Below, piece after piece: positions 23,431 to 34,930 of a DNA stretch of 64,000 nt. This DNA comes from Tamarix chinensis. Its lineage: Eukaryota > Streptophyta > Magnoliopsida > Caryophyllales > Tamaricaceae. Location: positions 143,798,859 to 143,862,858 of the forward strand of contig CM060171.1 in the NCBI GenBank assembly GCA_030549775.1, written 5' to 3'. Numbering within the stretch: the stretch's first letter is position 1; each line of letters starts with the position of its first letter. A program made the translations under genes and the position numbers. The notes below the pieces were generated by a model. The model saw only the letters and a list, made by a program, of their open reading frames with translations. It searched no databases and was not told the DNA's origin.

Positions 23431-23510
<80 letters not shown>
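23431..23510. repeat. (ATT)n microsatellite
   Basis: About 26 uninterrupted TTA/ATT units inside LTR A, in a broader ATT-rich tract from 23100 to 23510. Similar but interrupted ATT tracts occur at the same place in LTRs B and C. Confidence 0.95.
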
Positions 23511-24186
23511 CTTAACACCCTTATCATTTTCCTAATAATAATACTACTTTTGTTCTTATCCATGTTACTTAACTCAAGCTAGTGAATATCATGGGGTTGT
23601 TAACTAAGAAGAGTATTTGAACCTTATTACCATACCACTTAACATTACCCTTAATGCTTTTAACCATAACCTCATTATTATGGTACTATTATTAGCTATT
23701 ACTATTATTACTACTATCACTACCTTATTATTGTAACCAAAAGCATTTGAACCCTTGTATTATTAAAGAATATACAACTATTATCATTATCACCCTTGTA
23801 ATAGTTTACTTGTAGTATTGTGACTCTGTAATAATATTATTTCAAATATAACACCATTAATAGAATTGGCCTTAAAACACTAGAGTTTCTATCACTAGAC
23901 ATTAGTGTCACTATTTTATTAATACTAACACTATTTTCCTATAGTTAGCATAAACCCTATTACTACAAGATTAGAACTAACGGGTCTAATAAAACAAGGA
24001 TAATAATAATAACTACCAAAATGAATACATTTTGACTAATAAGGTTTAATATACTAAATTTAAGATGAAACCCTAGCTTTTGTATAATACCCCCCCTCTA
24101 GGGATAAGAACCTTAATCCTAAACTGGAATAAGGGTTGATGGTACTTGCAAGGGAAACTAATACTTAGCATTTTCCCCTTTTATAG

Positions 24187-24248
24187 GTGACCCCGACCAA
24201 AGCCCTAAGGAGTTAGAGGAGCGTGCTCTAAGCCCGGCGTCACCTTAG
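24187..24248 (+). other. AG/GT-bounded 62-nt conserved segment, LTR A
   Basis: The segment starts directly after TTATAG and ends directly before GTAAGG. It contains CAAAGCCCTAAGGAG and GAGCGTGCTCTAAG. The same segment is kept in LTRs B and E at exactly 62 nt, and in C and F with small changes. It looks like an internal exon of an LTR-initiated transcript. This is inferred from conservation and splice-site-like edges only. Confidence 0.5.
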
Positions 24249-25347
24249 GTAAGGACGAAGCTATGGCCTTGTGCTATGTGTGATGTGATGTGTTAATTGT
24301 TGTGTATACCATGCTAATGTGTATTATATGATTTATGGATAACTTGTCTCATGTGTAGCGCAGCTTGGAATTTGAGCTACGTCGTGTGTACTTTCTATGA
24401 CATGAGCATGGCATGTTTTATGTGTGATATTTATGATGTGTTGATACGACCCTCTAGGACATACATGCTAGGGTTTCCGTACTATGAAATGGGACTAAAA
24501 GGATAATAAGATGGGGAATGGGAAGTGAGACCATTAAGGGGGATATGGGGTTGACCAAAGTGCCTCATAATCCATGAGAGAAGTTTTAAGTGAGAAGAAT
24601 TTCCAAAGTAAATGAAAGTTGGGAACTATACATGGGGGCCTTAAAATCTGCATGGTGACTTGGGGCGTCTGCATGAGGTGACTAACTCTACATAGGGGTG
24701 TGTCTTACGTGAGAAAAGTTGAATTTGGGTGTAAATAAGAGAATGGGAGAGTTGTGGAGTGATTGGAGACTTGGGGTGAAAAATAGTACGTAGGTTAGTA
24801 CGAGGATGCATAAGGGGCTTAACTAGGGTTTGGGTAAGAAAGTGAATACTTGGGGAGTACGAAAGTACGGATGATTAAGGAGGGGTGGAGTATGGGTTAA
24901 GAGTGTGAATTCGCTATACAAAAGGTGGGTATGGGTTTCCATATGAAAGGAGAGACCTTGGGATAAAGAGGAGAGATTACTTGTGGAAGAAGTAAGCTAC
25001 TAGGGTTTGAGGTGGCCAACTAGGGTTTTGTCGATCGCATGTGAGGTTGAGGAGTAAAGTGGCATACCTTGTGTTTGACCTGGTAAGAATGAGATGTGGG
25101 GCAAGGAACAAATAATGGTGAGGTGAGTAAGGAGAGGTTGGGCCACATAGGTCCAACTAGGGTTTCCAGGCTTAGGGAAAAAAATGTCGGGGTGTGAAAG
25201 AGGGGGGTAAGAGTCTCAACATATGGGACGGGCCGCTTGAAAAGAAAGCAGTAGAATATTGTTGGCATGCATGTTAAGGGTGATGTGTGATTTAATAAGA
25301 CACGGATAAGACATTAATCACGTAAAGCGAAAGATGTTGAGCCGAGC

Positions 25348-25770
25348 CCAGTCCGGTCCACCCGCAAATAATAGTGGATCAGAGGCATTCTGCCCTGTGC
25401 ATTTACTTTCCGCTCCACTGGCAATAATAGTGGATCAGAGGCGTTCTACCCTGTGCGTTTACTTTCCGCTCCACCGGCAATAATAATGGATCAGAGGTAT
25501 ACGTTTATCTTCCGGTCCACCGGCTATAATAGTGGGGGATCTCGTGCTCGACAAACCAAACAAATAAGTTAATCCATGGGAAAGATACTAAGTACTTAAA
25601 GCGAAACACCATGTGAGTCGGGGCCAGTTCGGTCCACCGGCAAATAATAGTGGATCAGAGGCGTTATGCCCTGTGCGTTTACTTTCCGGTCCACCGACAA
25701 TAATAGTGGATCAGAGGCGTTCTGCCCTGTGTGTTTACCTTCCGGTCCACCGGCTATAATAGTGGGGCTC
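25348..25770. repeat. Array of CCACCGG...ATAATAGTGG motifs, LTR A
   Basis: At least six copies of a core like TCCACCGGCAATAATAGTGG, spaced about 50-70 bp and interleaved with words such as TCTGCCCTGTGCGTTTAC. The ends CCAC and GTGG make each core a small inverted repeat. Comparable arrays occur at the same place in LTRs B, C and E and in reverse in D and J. Confidence 0.75.
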
Positions 25771-25951
25771 CCGCACTCACATGGACTATTGAAGAATGTA
25801 TGGAATGGACTTATTATCATTAATGAGAATAAAAGGATAAAGCACCGAGGAAGTAATCAGGCATTTTCTTGCATGTTATTGTATGTTGTCTATGTGCTGA
25901 ACTTGTATCATATGTCCTATGTGTTGGCCTTAGCTCATCTTTTACCTTACT

Positions 25952-25968
25952 CAGTACGTAGCGTACTG
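25952..25968. repeat. Perfect palindrome CAGTACGTAGCGTACTG, LTR A
   Basis: Seven-base arms CAGTACG and CGTACTG around TAG. Downstream is a conserved block with GCTCATTCCCAC and GTAGGTAGGAGA. The same palindrome occurs exactly in LTR B (29904-29920) and with changes in C (33002-33018) and E (40505-40521). Confidence 0.75.
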
Positions 25969-26328
25969 ATCATCCGTTTCATGGGTGCTGCTCATTCCCA
26001 CGAGAAGGGGGTCCATCTGACCTTGTGTAGGTAGGAGATCATGTTTTTGATGCCTACGATACCTACGAGGCATCGGGTGGGGCCGAGTGTTAAGCCTATC
26101 CTGGTTGGGGCCGAGAGCGAGCCTGTCGGACTCTTTTGCTATCATTGTTTTTGTTTATCTTGATTTAGTTGTATTTATATTATGTTCGTATTTTGGTGTG
26201 GAACTCTTAAGTTGTAACTTTAAACGATATTCTAACTGTTGTTGACTCGTGTTTTCGTGAATGATCTAAGTTAACTATGGACCTATGTTTGATGAATTTT
26301 ACTTAACGATTGTTTAGTTTGGCCTTAG

Positions 26329-26374
26329 CACTTAGTATCGGAGCGGTAGGAGTGAACCGATCTGGTACTAAGTG
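26329..26374. repeat. Inverted repeat near the 3' end of LTR A
   Basis: The arms CACTTAGTA and TACTAAGTG can form a hairpin about 100 bp before the LTR end. Related, less perfect arms occur in B (30283-30328) and C. Its position near the transcript 3' end is suggestive, but no function can be shown. Confidence 0.5.
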
Positions 26375-28661
26375 TGGCGGTAATACCCCTAAGTTTATGG
26401 TTTTAATTCTTTCACTTCCGCTAAACCTTTCGATTTAAACGAAATTTTTCAGTAGTAAATTTGGGGGTGTTACACATGCGCCACCACCACTTGTTGCGCT
26501 ACCACTGAAATGCCCTAAAAATATTTATGTTAAGAAAATGTAATTAAATAAGGATTTATTAAGGAATTAATTTATTTTTATTGGAAGAGGAAGAAATTAA
26601 TTAGGACAAATTAAGAAGAAATTTACAAATATTTTTATAAGGGAAAATTTGGGCATTTTGCTAATTAAAAAGGAATTTAGGGAAAATCTTTTAAAAACCC
26701 TAAATTAGCCTAAAAAGGAAATTTTATATTATTTTATTTTAAATACCCAAAATTTTTTAATTAATTTAATTTACCCCAACCTACCTAAATTATTCTTTTT
26801 CCTTTTTCTTTCTTTTCTTCCTTTTTCCTTCTTCCTTCCGATTGGGCCTGTCGGCGGCCCAATCTCTCCTTTCTCTTTCCTCTCTTCCGTGGCACATCCT
26901 CCGTTTCTTTTCTTTTCTTCCTTCGGCAGCTAACGCTGCATATTACGTCTTTTCCCCTTGGAATGTCGCGTTCCATTTAAAATTTTTATAATCGTTGCTG
27001 ACTGGCCTGGTTCTCCCTTCTTTTCTTTTCTTTCTTTTTCCCTCAGTCGGCCAGTTCACCTTCTTCTTCCTCCTTCCTCCTCTACTATCAACCTACAGCT
27101 TCGTAGCCTCTGAAAATAGTACCGCAAGCTAAGCTTGACCTGACCGACCGTTTCTCCTCTCTTTCTCTTCCCCTTGAATCATAGTTCAACCTAACCTAAC
27201 ACACTTCCCTTTTCTTTCGTGCAAAAATCTCCTTTTCCTGCACGAAAAGTCGACCACGACCTAAATTTGTGTTGGCCAATTGACACCGCCGGCTACCCCA
27301 AACCCTACCTACAATATCTTCCTACCGACCCTCATAACCCTACCTTCCCTTCCAAACTCTATAAAAACCCCTTGTTTGGTTGATTTCAAAACTTTTTCCC
27401 CGAAACCCTAAGAACCTACCCTGTGCACCACCACGACTTCGGACAATCTTTCCCTCACCGTCAGCCAACTACTCCGCCAGATCAACCTACCTAAGTCTTC
27501 CCTACACCGCCCTCTAACTAACTAAACCACCCATCTCTCTAGATTCTTATTGGACGAGCCACCACAACCGCACAAAGTTCCTTACTTAACCAACCAAAAT
27601 TTTACATCTGTCGCCCTTCACACAACCGTTCACCACCACATCTGCTACTATAACTACCTCTTACACCACCCAAAAATAGCTACCAATCTTCCTCCACCGA
27701 GCCATGCCCTTCTTTTTCCTTTCTCCTTCTCCTCCTCTCTTTTTCTCTTTCTCTTCATTCCGGCCGCCACCTCTGCCGCCGTACACCGCTGCCACTTGCT
27801 GTGCCACCACCCTCACTTTACTCCTCTCAGTCTAGGCTACCACCAACACCTCAACCACTACCCTCATTCTCCACCTCCTCTTCTCAAACCTCAACTTTTT
27901 CCATTTCTTTCCTCTTTTCCAACCACCGCAGCTGTCGCCGTGCACCACCGTCGGTGCCACCTATCTCCACCAACTCAAGGTGAAACCTTAGACCCTCTCA
28001 GCCCTTCTTCCCTATTTACTTAAGCTTGCTCTATTTTATTTCAATTTTTAACCTTTATTCGATTATTATTATTATTATTTGGTGCAATATTAATGTTATT
28101 ATTTCTTGGCAGGTTTGAGAGTTCATATGAATTATTTAGGTTATTAGTTTCGAATTATTAATATTATTATTACTATTATTTATTTAGAGGGCTGAAACCC
28201 CATTTTACTTAAATAAGTCGATTACTATCATTTCTATTATTATTATTACTATTATTTTTTTTAATATTATTATTATTATTATTACTACTACTAATGGTAA
28301 TTTTATTTTTTAGGGTAGAGTTGAAAAGCCCTACCTTATATTACTTTTAGTTTAAGTCATTTCATTATTATTACTACTACTACTATTATTATTATTTTAT
28401 AATTCAATTATTATTATTAGTACTATTTTTATTAATAATGTTTTAATGATATTTTAGTATTATTTTGGGTGGAGGGTAGAAGCCCTTATACCACCATCCG
28501 TTTTGAATCATATTAATATTATTATTAGCATTTTTGGTATTATTTCGTGTAGTTATTATTAGTATAGTATTATTTTATTTAAAAACCTAGTATTGTGATA
28601 AGTTAGTAAATAATAGTATTTTTAGTAGGATGGAACCTAATTCTAGTTTTTCCTCGTATAG

Positions 28662-28723
28662 GTGAGACTAGTCAAAGCCCTAAAGAGGTATAGGAGTGTG
28701 CTCTAAGACCGATGACGTTTTAG
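28662..28723 (+). other. AG/GT-bounded 62-nt conserved segment, LTR B
   Basis: Preceded by CGTATAG and followed by GTAAGG. It is 62 nt long, as in LTR A, with CAAAGCCCTAAAGAG and GTGTGCTCTAAG inside. Confidence 0.5.
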
Positions 28724-28985
28724 GTAAGGAGTAACTAAGGTCGTTTGTGTGTTATGTGTTTTATATCCCATGCATGCCATGTGATATGAAATTATCATGT
28801 ATTTTATGTGTAATTGTATAACTGTCACATATGCAGCATGATATGGAGTTGAGGTAAGATCGTGAATTAAATTGTGGCATGTGTATTATGTGTATGGGTT
28901 GTGTTATTATTGTGGTATGGTGTGGCCCATAAGATATGCATGATAGGTTTTGTAAAATGATGATGAGGCATGTAATAATGTGGGA

Positions 28986-29151
28986 GTTAGGATTTGCATG
29001 GAGCTAGGGTTTGCATGGAAGTAGGGTTTGTATGGAGATAGGGTTTACATGGAGCTAGGGTTTGCATGGAGTAGGGTTTGCATGGAACTAGAGTGTGTAT
29101 GGAAGTAGGGTTTGCATAGAGTTATGGTTTGCATGGAGTTAGGGTTTACAT
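28986..29151. repeat. 17-18-bp tandem array in LTR B
   Basis: About nine units like AGCTAGGGTTTGCATGG with small changes. It contains TAGGGTTT words resembling plant telomere repeats, but the period and spacers show it is an unrelated local array. Confidence 0.75.
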
Positions 29152-29304
29152 GGGTGTTAAGGTATGCTATGGTTAACTATGGTTGTGGTGGTCAACTAGG
29201 ATTTGGAGGATAAGAATAGTAGGATTCGGTCATGCATTTCTAAGTGAAAGCTTCTGAATAAAATACTTAAGACACTAATCATTTATAGTGAAAGATTATT
29301 GAGT

Positions 29305-29660
29305 CGGGTCCAGTCGATCCACTGGTTAAGAATAGTGGTTAGAGTTTTACCCTATAAGTGACCGATCCACCGGCGAATAATAGTGGTGTGGACTTGATGT
29401 TCCGAAAGTGATTGACCCACTAGCAATAATAGTGGGGGATCCTGAGCTCAATAAACACAAACCAAAGTTTGCTAAGGCACTTAAAAGATACTAATTACTT
29501 ATAGTGTTCCACTATGTGAGCAAGAACCAAACCGATCCACCGGTTATGAATAATGGTTAGGGTTTTACCCTATAAGTGACCGATCCATCGACGAATAATA
29601 GTGGTGTAAACATGTTGTCCCGCAAGTGACCGGCACACCGGCTAAAATAGTGGGAGGTTC
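29305..29660. repeat. CCACCGG...ATAATAGTGG motif array, LTR B
   Basis: Six or so cores such as CCACCGGCGAATAATAGTGG, arranged in two similar blocks of about 200 bp, each ending in a GTGGG form. Confidence 0.7.
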
Positions 29661-29903
29661 CTGTACTTGCATGGATTTGATAAAAAAAAAGCATGGTGTG
29701 AATCAACTTCTGATAAGAGATTAATTAAACAATTAATCTGGACTATTTGGGCCTTTATGTGTGGGCTTGATCGTTTATAAGCTGTATGCTATTCTACATG
29801 ACTTTATATATCATATGTGTGGGTTTGAATGTGTGTAAGTTGAATATTATCCTACATGATTTTATATGCTTGTGTGTTGGCTTCAGTGCTCGCTTACCTT
29901 ACT

Positions 29904-29920
29904 CAGTACGTAGCGTACTG
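29904..29920. repeat. Perfect palindrome CAGTACGTAGCGTACTG, LTR B
   Basis: Identical to the copy in LTR A and at the same relative place, just before the GCTCATTCCCAC block. Confidence 0.75.
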
Positions 29921-31113
29921 ATCACGATGCTGCTCATTCCCACAAGCAGAAGACCCATCTGACGTGTTGTAGGTAGGAGACATGTTCTTTGATGCCATTG
30001 ATATCCACGGGACATCAGGCAAGGGCGAGTGTTGATTTGGGCTAGATCGAGTCTTTGGAGTGGCGTGGCCGGTTTTTCCTTAATGGGATTTTTATTCTTT
30101 TTCTCTATTATCTATGATGTGATCTCCATAAACAATTTTAACATCATGGACATCTTTCTACTTTAAGGAACTTTCTCTTGTATTACGATCATGTAATAAT
30201 TTATGCGTACCCTGATTATTGCTTTGTGAACTTTAATTTATGTATTAATCTGTGTTGATGGCAATGTTTTTCTTAGCCTTAGCACTTGGTGCCGGAACGA
30301 TAAGAGTGAACCGGTCTGGTACTAAGTGTGGAGTTAGTATCCCCAGAATTTACAGATTTTAAATTTAAAGGTTTTGTATTAAAAAAAATAAGTAAATTTT
30401 GGGGTATTACAACCACCCTCACTTTACTCCACTGAGTCTAGACTACCACCAACACCTCAACCACCACCCTTATTCTTCATCTCTTCTTCTTAAATCTTAA
30501 CTCTTTGCTTTTCTTTTCCTTTTTCTGGCCACCGTTGCCGCCGTTGTGCACTATCGCCGGTGCTGCCCGTCTCTACCAGCCTAAGGTGGAACCCTAAGCC
30601 CTCTCAACCATTCTCTCCTATTTATTGAAGCTTACTTTATTTTATTTCAATTTTTAACTATTATTCGAGTGTTATTATTATTATTGTTATTATTATTATT
30701 ATTACTATTATTAAGTTTAATATTATTATTATTATTATTATTATTTCTTATCAAGGTCGATGCCCTATTTAAATTATTTAGATTATTATTTTTGTATTAT
30801 TAATATTATTAGTAATATTATGAGTTTTATTATTATTATTATTATTACTATTAGTATTATGAATATTCTTACTATTACTATTATTTATTTAAAGGGTCGA
30901 AGCCCTATTTTATCTAAATAGTGCAAATACTACTAATTTTATTATTACTACTACTACTATTAGTATTATTATTATTATTATTATCATTATTATTATTAAT
31001 GTTATTATAAGTAATATGTGTTAATATTGTTAATTATTATTATTAATGGTACTTTTACTATTTTGAAGTAGGGTCGAAAATCCTACCTTATATTATTTTT
31101 GGTTTTAGTTGTT

Positions 31114-31144
<31 letters not shown>

Positions 31145-31438
31145 CCATATTAGTATTACTATTTTATATTTCCGATCATTATTTCATTACTATTATTAGT
31201 ACTATTTTTATTAATAATGTCTTAATGATATTATTAGCATTATTTTGGTAAAGGGTGGAAGCCTTATCTCACTATCCATTTTGAATCATACTAATATTAC
31301 TACTAGTATTTTTAGTATCATTTCCTATAGTTATTATTATTATAGTATTATTTTATTAAATCCTAGTCTTATAATAAGTTAATAAATCATAGTATTTTTG
31401 GTGGGAGAGAATTTAATTCTAGTTTTTTCCTCATACAG

Positions 31439-31499
31439 GTGAGACCAGTCAAAGCCCTAAAGAGGCATAGGAGCGTGCTCTAAGACTGGTACGTTTTAA
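31439..31499 (+). other. AG/GT-bounded 61-nt conserved segment, LTR C
   Basis: Preceded by CATACAG and followed by GTAAGG. It is 61 nt long. The last base before GT has changed from G to A relative to LTRs A and B, which weakens but does not remove a donor. Confidence 0.45.
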
Positions 31500-32449
31500 G
31501 TAAGGGTGTAACTAAGGTTGTTTGTGTGTAATGTGTTTTACATTCCTTACATGCCATGTGATATGAACTATAATGTATTTTATGTGTATTTATATAACTG
31601 TCATATATGCAACATGATATAGAGTTGAGGTAAGTTCGTGTAATCAATTATGGTATGTATATTATGTGTATGAGTTGTGTTGCTATTATGGTATGGTGCG
31701 ACCCGTAAGATATGCATGTTAGGTTGTGTAATATGATGGTATGGAGTGCAATGATGTGGGGTTGATCTAAGTGATATATGACTATGCACGGTGGCATCAA
31801 AAGATGAATGGTGGAGGTTAGGGTTTGCATGGGAATTTAGGGTTTCACGTTTGAGTGTGAGATTTTGCACAAAAAAGTTTGCACGTTTGCATGGGGGGTA
31901 TAAAGTTTGCATGAGAGAAAGATTTACATATGGAAAGTTGATAAAGGGTGTAAAGAAGGTATTAGAAGTGTCGTTTGGGGGTTTTGAACACTTTGGGTGG
32001 AAAATAGTACGTATGGTATTATGAGGGTATGGAGGAGACTGAGTTAGGGTTTGTTATGGTTAACTATGGTTGGTGGTGGATAACTAGGGTTGGTGTGAAT
32101 AATTAGGGTTTGGTGTGGTGGTTAAGGTTTGGTTTGGCTTTTAGGGGTGTATGTGGTTGTGTGTATGTGTGGTGAAGTAAAGTGTGTTAGTGAGGAAGTG
32201 AATAGGAAGGTGGTGAAAAAGTAGTGGGCTTGGGTCCATACGTGGGGGAAATGGACTCTAACGTAAGTCTTGTAGGAGGGAAGGATAATGGGCTAAGTTA
32301 GGAGTTTTATGAGATTATGAGTGAGACGGGTCCCTTAGGGGGGAATAAGCGTAGAGGAAGTTAGTCATGTATGTCTAGAGTTAAAAATTATGAATAAGAT
32401 ATGTAAGACATTAATCATGTAAAGTGGAAGAATATTAAGCTAGGCCAGA

Positions 32450-32790
32450 CCGATCTACCGCCATAATAGTAGCCAGGTACCAAGGTATCCTGAAGATCGA
32501 TGCACCGACATATAACAGCGGTAGGGCATATACCCTAAGTGACCGATCCACCGGCTATAATAGTGGGGGATCTCGAGCTCAATAAACCAAACCCTACAGT
32601 TTGCTAAGATATGGAAAATACATTAATTATTTATAGTGGAACACCATGCGAGTAGGGGCCAGATCGATCCACCGGCATATAATAGTGGTAGAGTATGTAC
32701 CCTTAGTGATCGATCCACCCGCTAGAATAGTAGCCAAATGCCACAGTGCCCTGGAGACAGATCCACTGGCTAAAATAGTGGGGTTCCCAT
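32450..32790. repeat. CCACCGG...ATAATAGTGG motif array, LTR C
   Basis: Cores such as CCACCGGCTATAATAGTGGG and variants, again in two blocks separated by a GAGCTCAATAAACC segment that is also found in A, B and E. Confidence 0.7.
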
Positions 32791-34349
32791 ACTCATGTGG
32801 ACTTGATAAAAAGCATGGTGTGAAAAGAATTCCGATAAGAGATTAATTAAGTAATTAATCTAGATTATAATTGGACCTTTGTATTTTTACCTGAATGATC
32901 ATATGCCTTTATGTTATCATGTTGGACTTTATGCTCTTTCATTATTCTACATGGTTTATGTGAATTTTTATGTGTTGGCCTTAGTGCACGGTTACCTTTC
33001 TCAATATGTAGCATACTGATCACCCTTTTTATGGGTGTTGCTCATTCCCACGAGCAGGAGACCCATCTGACGTATTGCAGGTAGGAGATGCCTTTTTTAA
33101 TGCTATTGATGTCCTTGGGGCATCAGGCAGGGGCGAGTGTTGATCATGGGCTAGATCGAGTATTTGGAGTGGTGTAGCCGATTTTTTCCTTATGATATTG
33201 TTATCCCTTTTCTCCTTTAGTTATGTTTGAATCCCAAGAACAATTTTAATGTTGCAGACATCTTTCCATTTTTTTTAAAGAACTTTCTCTTGTAATTCAA
33301 ATTATGTAATAATCCATGCTCTGATTTCTGTATTTATGAATCTTAGTTTATGTATTGTTATGAGTTGATGAAATTCTCTTTCCTTAGCCTTAGCACGTTG
33401 TACTGGAACGGTAGGAGTGAACTGATCTAGTACTGAGTGTGGCGGTAGCATCTCCAAAATTTACGAGTTTTAAATTTAGAGGTTTTATTTTTATAAACAT
33501 AGTAAATTTTGGGGTATTACAGCAGCATGCACCTGACCACTATTATTCACCGGTGGATCGGTCTCTAGGACATCTTGCACCTGGCCACTATTATGCTGGT
33601 GGATCGGTCTAGGGTCGGCTCAATACTCTTTCACTTTACTTAATTAGTATTTTATTCGTGCCTTATTCAAAGGTCCATTTATTCAGTTCGAGGAAAGGGG
33701 ATAGGTCACAAATCCAAAGACACAAAGATATACTGGCTATAGGATCAAACATTCCATATCAAAGATCACAGTATACACAAAACTCTAACACGTACTTCAG
33801 CATATCTAACACACATTTTCTTACATACTTACTTACCATGCATCCCTTGCATAATTATGATATAACACCATCTCACCCCTCCTTAATTATCCATCCACCC
33901 CTAGGTTATACCAAGTTCTTATGATACTCGTTAACTCATCAATATCCCTTATCTTATTATTCAATGATACTTGTATCCTATTATGAAACACATTTGATCC
34001 ATTGACATATTAAACACAAGCTACAGATTCACCCCTATCATATTTACAAAATTACCATAATACCTATTGTCTGCACATCACCAAGTCATCCCTTTTTATT
34101 TGCCAAATTACCATGTTACCCTCCATGTTGCATAATTACCAAATTACCCCCTTACTTATGTTAGATTACTAAATTACCCTCCATACTCACCAACTTTACC
34201 CCTCATACTTGTTAAGTTACCAATTTACCTTTCCGGTGGGTTAAATTACCGTATTACCCTTTATACCTATCTAAAATACCAAATTGCCCCTTAGACTCAT
34301 TAAGTTACCAAATCACCCTTCATACTTCCTACACTTGTTAGATTACCCA

Positions 34350-34930
34350 TTTGATTATTTAGGTTACCAAATTACCTTTCTTCATTATTATAATTACCAA
34401 ATTATCTTTCTTCATTATTATATTCACCAAATTGTCCTTTTAGCTGGTTAGATTATCAAATTGCCCTTCTTGATTATTATAATTACCAAATTACCATTTT
34501 AGCTAATTAAATTACCAAATTGCATTTCTTCATTATTATATTCACCAAATTGTCCTTTTAGCTGGTTAGATTACCAAATTGCCCTTCTTTATTATTATAT
34601 TCACCAAACTACCCTCTCAGTTGATTAAATTACCAAATTGCCATTCTTTATTATGATAATTACCAAATTGCCCTTTTAGCTGGTTAGATTACCAAATTGC
34701 CTTTCTTCATTATTATATTCACCAAACTGCCCTCTTAGTTGGTTAAATTACCAAATCACCCTTCTTTATTATTATAATTACCAAATTGCCATTTAGTTGG
34801 TTAAATTACCAAATTGCCCTTCTTCATTATTATATTCACCAAATTGCCCTCTTAGTTGGTTAAATTACCAAATTGCCCTTCTTCATTATTACAATTACCA
34901 AATTACCCTCTTAGTTAGTTAAATTATCAA
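34350..34930. repeat. About 60-bp tandem array in LTR D
   Basis: Roughly nine units, each made of two related halves with ACCAAATTGCCCTTCTT and a TTAGTTGGTTAAAT segment. The array continues in a looser form with TTACCATTTTACCC words from 33990 to 35400. Sequence between neighbouring units is highly alike, so it may still expand and contract. Confidence 0.75.

Larger units (their letters stand above)
21473..26474 (+). mobile_element. Solo LTR 'A' (5.0 kb) with target duplication CATGC
   Basis: It starts TGAAATACCCCAAAAATCC and ends TTTGGGGGTGTTACA. The exact duplication CATGC flanks it at 21468-21472 and 26475-26479. In order it holds an AT-rich start, a CT-rich leader (21800-23045), an ATT-rich tract (23100-23510), an AG-to-GT 62-nt segment, a motif array, a palindrome and a 3' hairpin. 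No internal retroelement genes are present, so it is a solo LTR left by LTR-LTR recombination. A 5-kb LTR is at the upper end for plant elements. Confidence 0.88.
26506..30411 (+). mobile_element. Solo LTR 'B' (3.9 kb) with target duplication ACCAC
   Basis: It starts TGAAATGCCC and ends GGGGTATTACA, flanked by the exact duplication ACCAC at 26501-26505 and 30412-30416. It has the same internal order as A, including the CT-rich leader (26790-28020), ATT-rich tracts, the 62-nt segment, an 18-bp array, a motif array and the palindrome. It sits only 26 bp after A, inside C. Confidence 0.88.
20148..33521 (+). mobile_element. Long solo LTR 'C', interrupted by solo LTRs A and B
   Basis: It starts TGAAATACCCC at 20148 and ends GGGGTATTACA at 33521. 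The LTR consists of 20148-21472, about 26480-26505 and about 30417-33521, about 4.4 kb in total. Its leader continues correctly across both inserts when compared with the same region of B. The flanks are ATAGC and GCAGC, a weak duplication. The host LTR D is collinear across the site: CATACAGGATAGC joins ATGCACCTGACC, like the tandem copy near 19917. Confidence 0.82.

Noticed and set aside
27550..28023. 157-codon frame starting MDEPPQPHKV
   Set aside because: It is the CT-rich leader of LTR B. The matching leader in LTR C (21237-21472) is interrupted, and the composition explains the open frame.
28986..29151. Interstitial telomere-like repeats (TAGGGTTT words)
   Set aside because: The words are part of a 17-18-bp unit with TTTGCATGGAG and are not tandem TTTAGGG.
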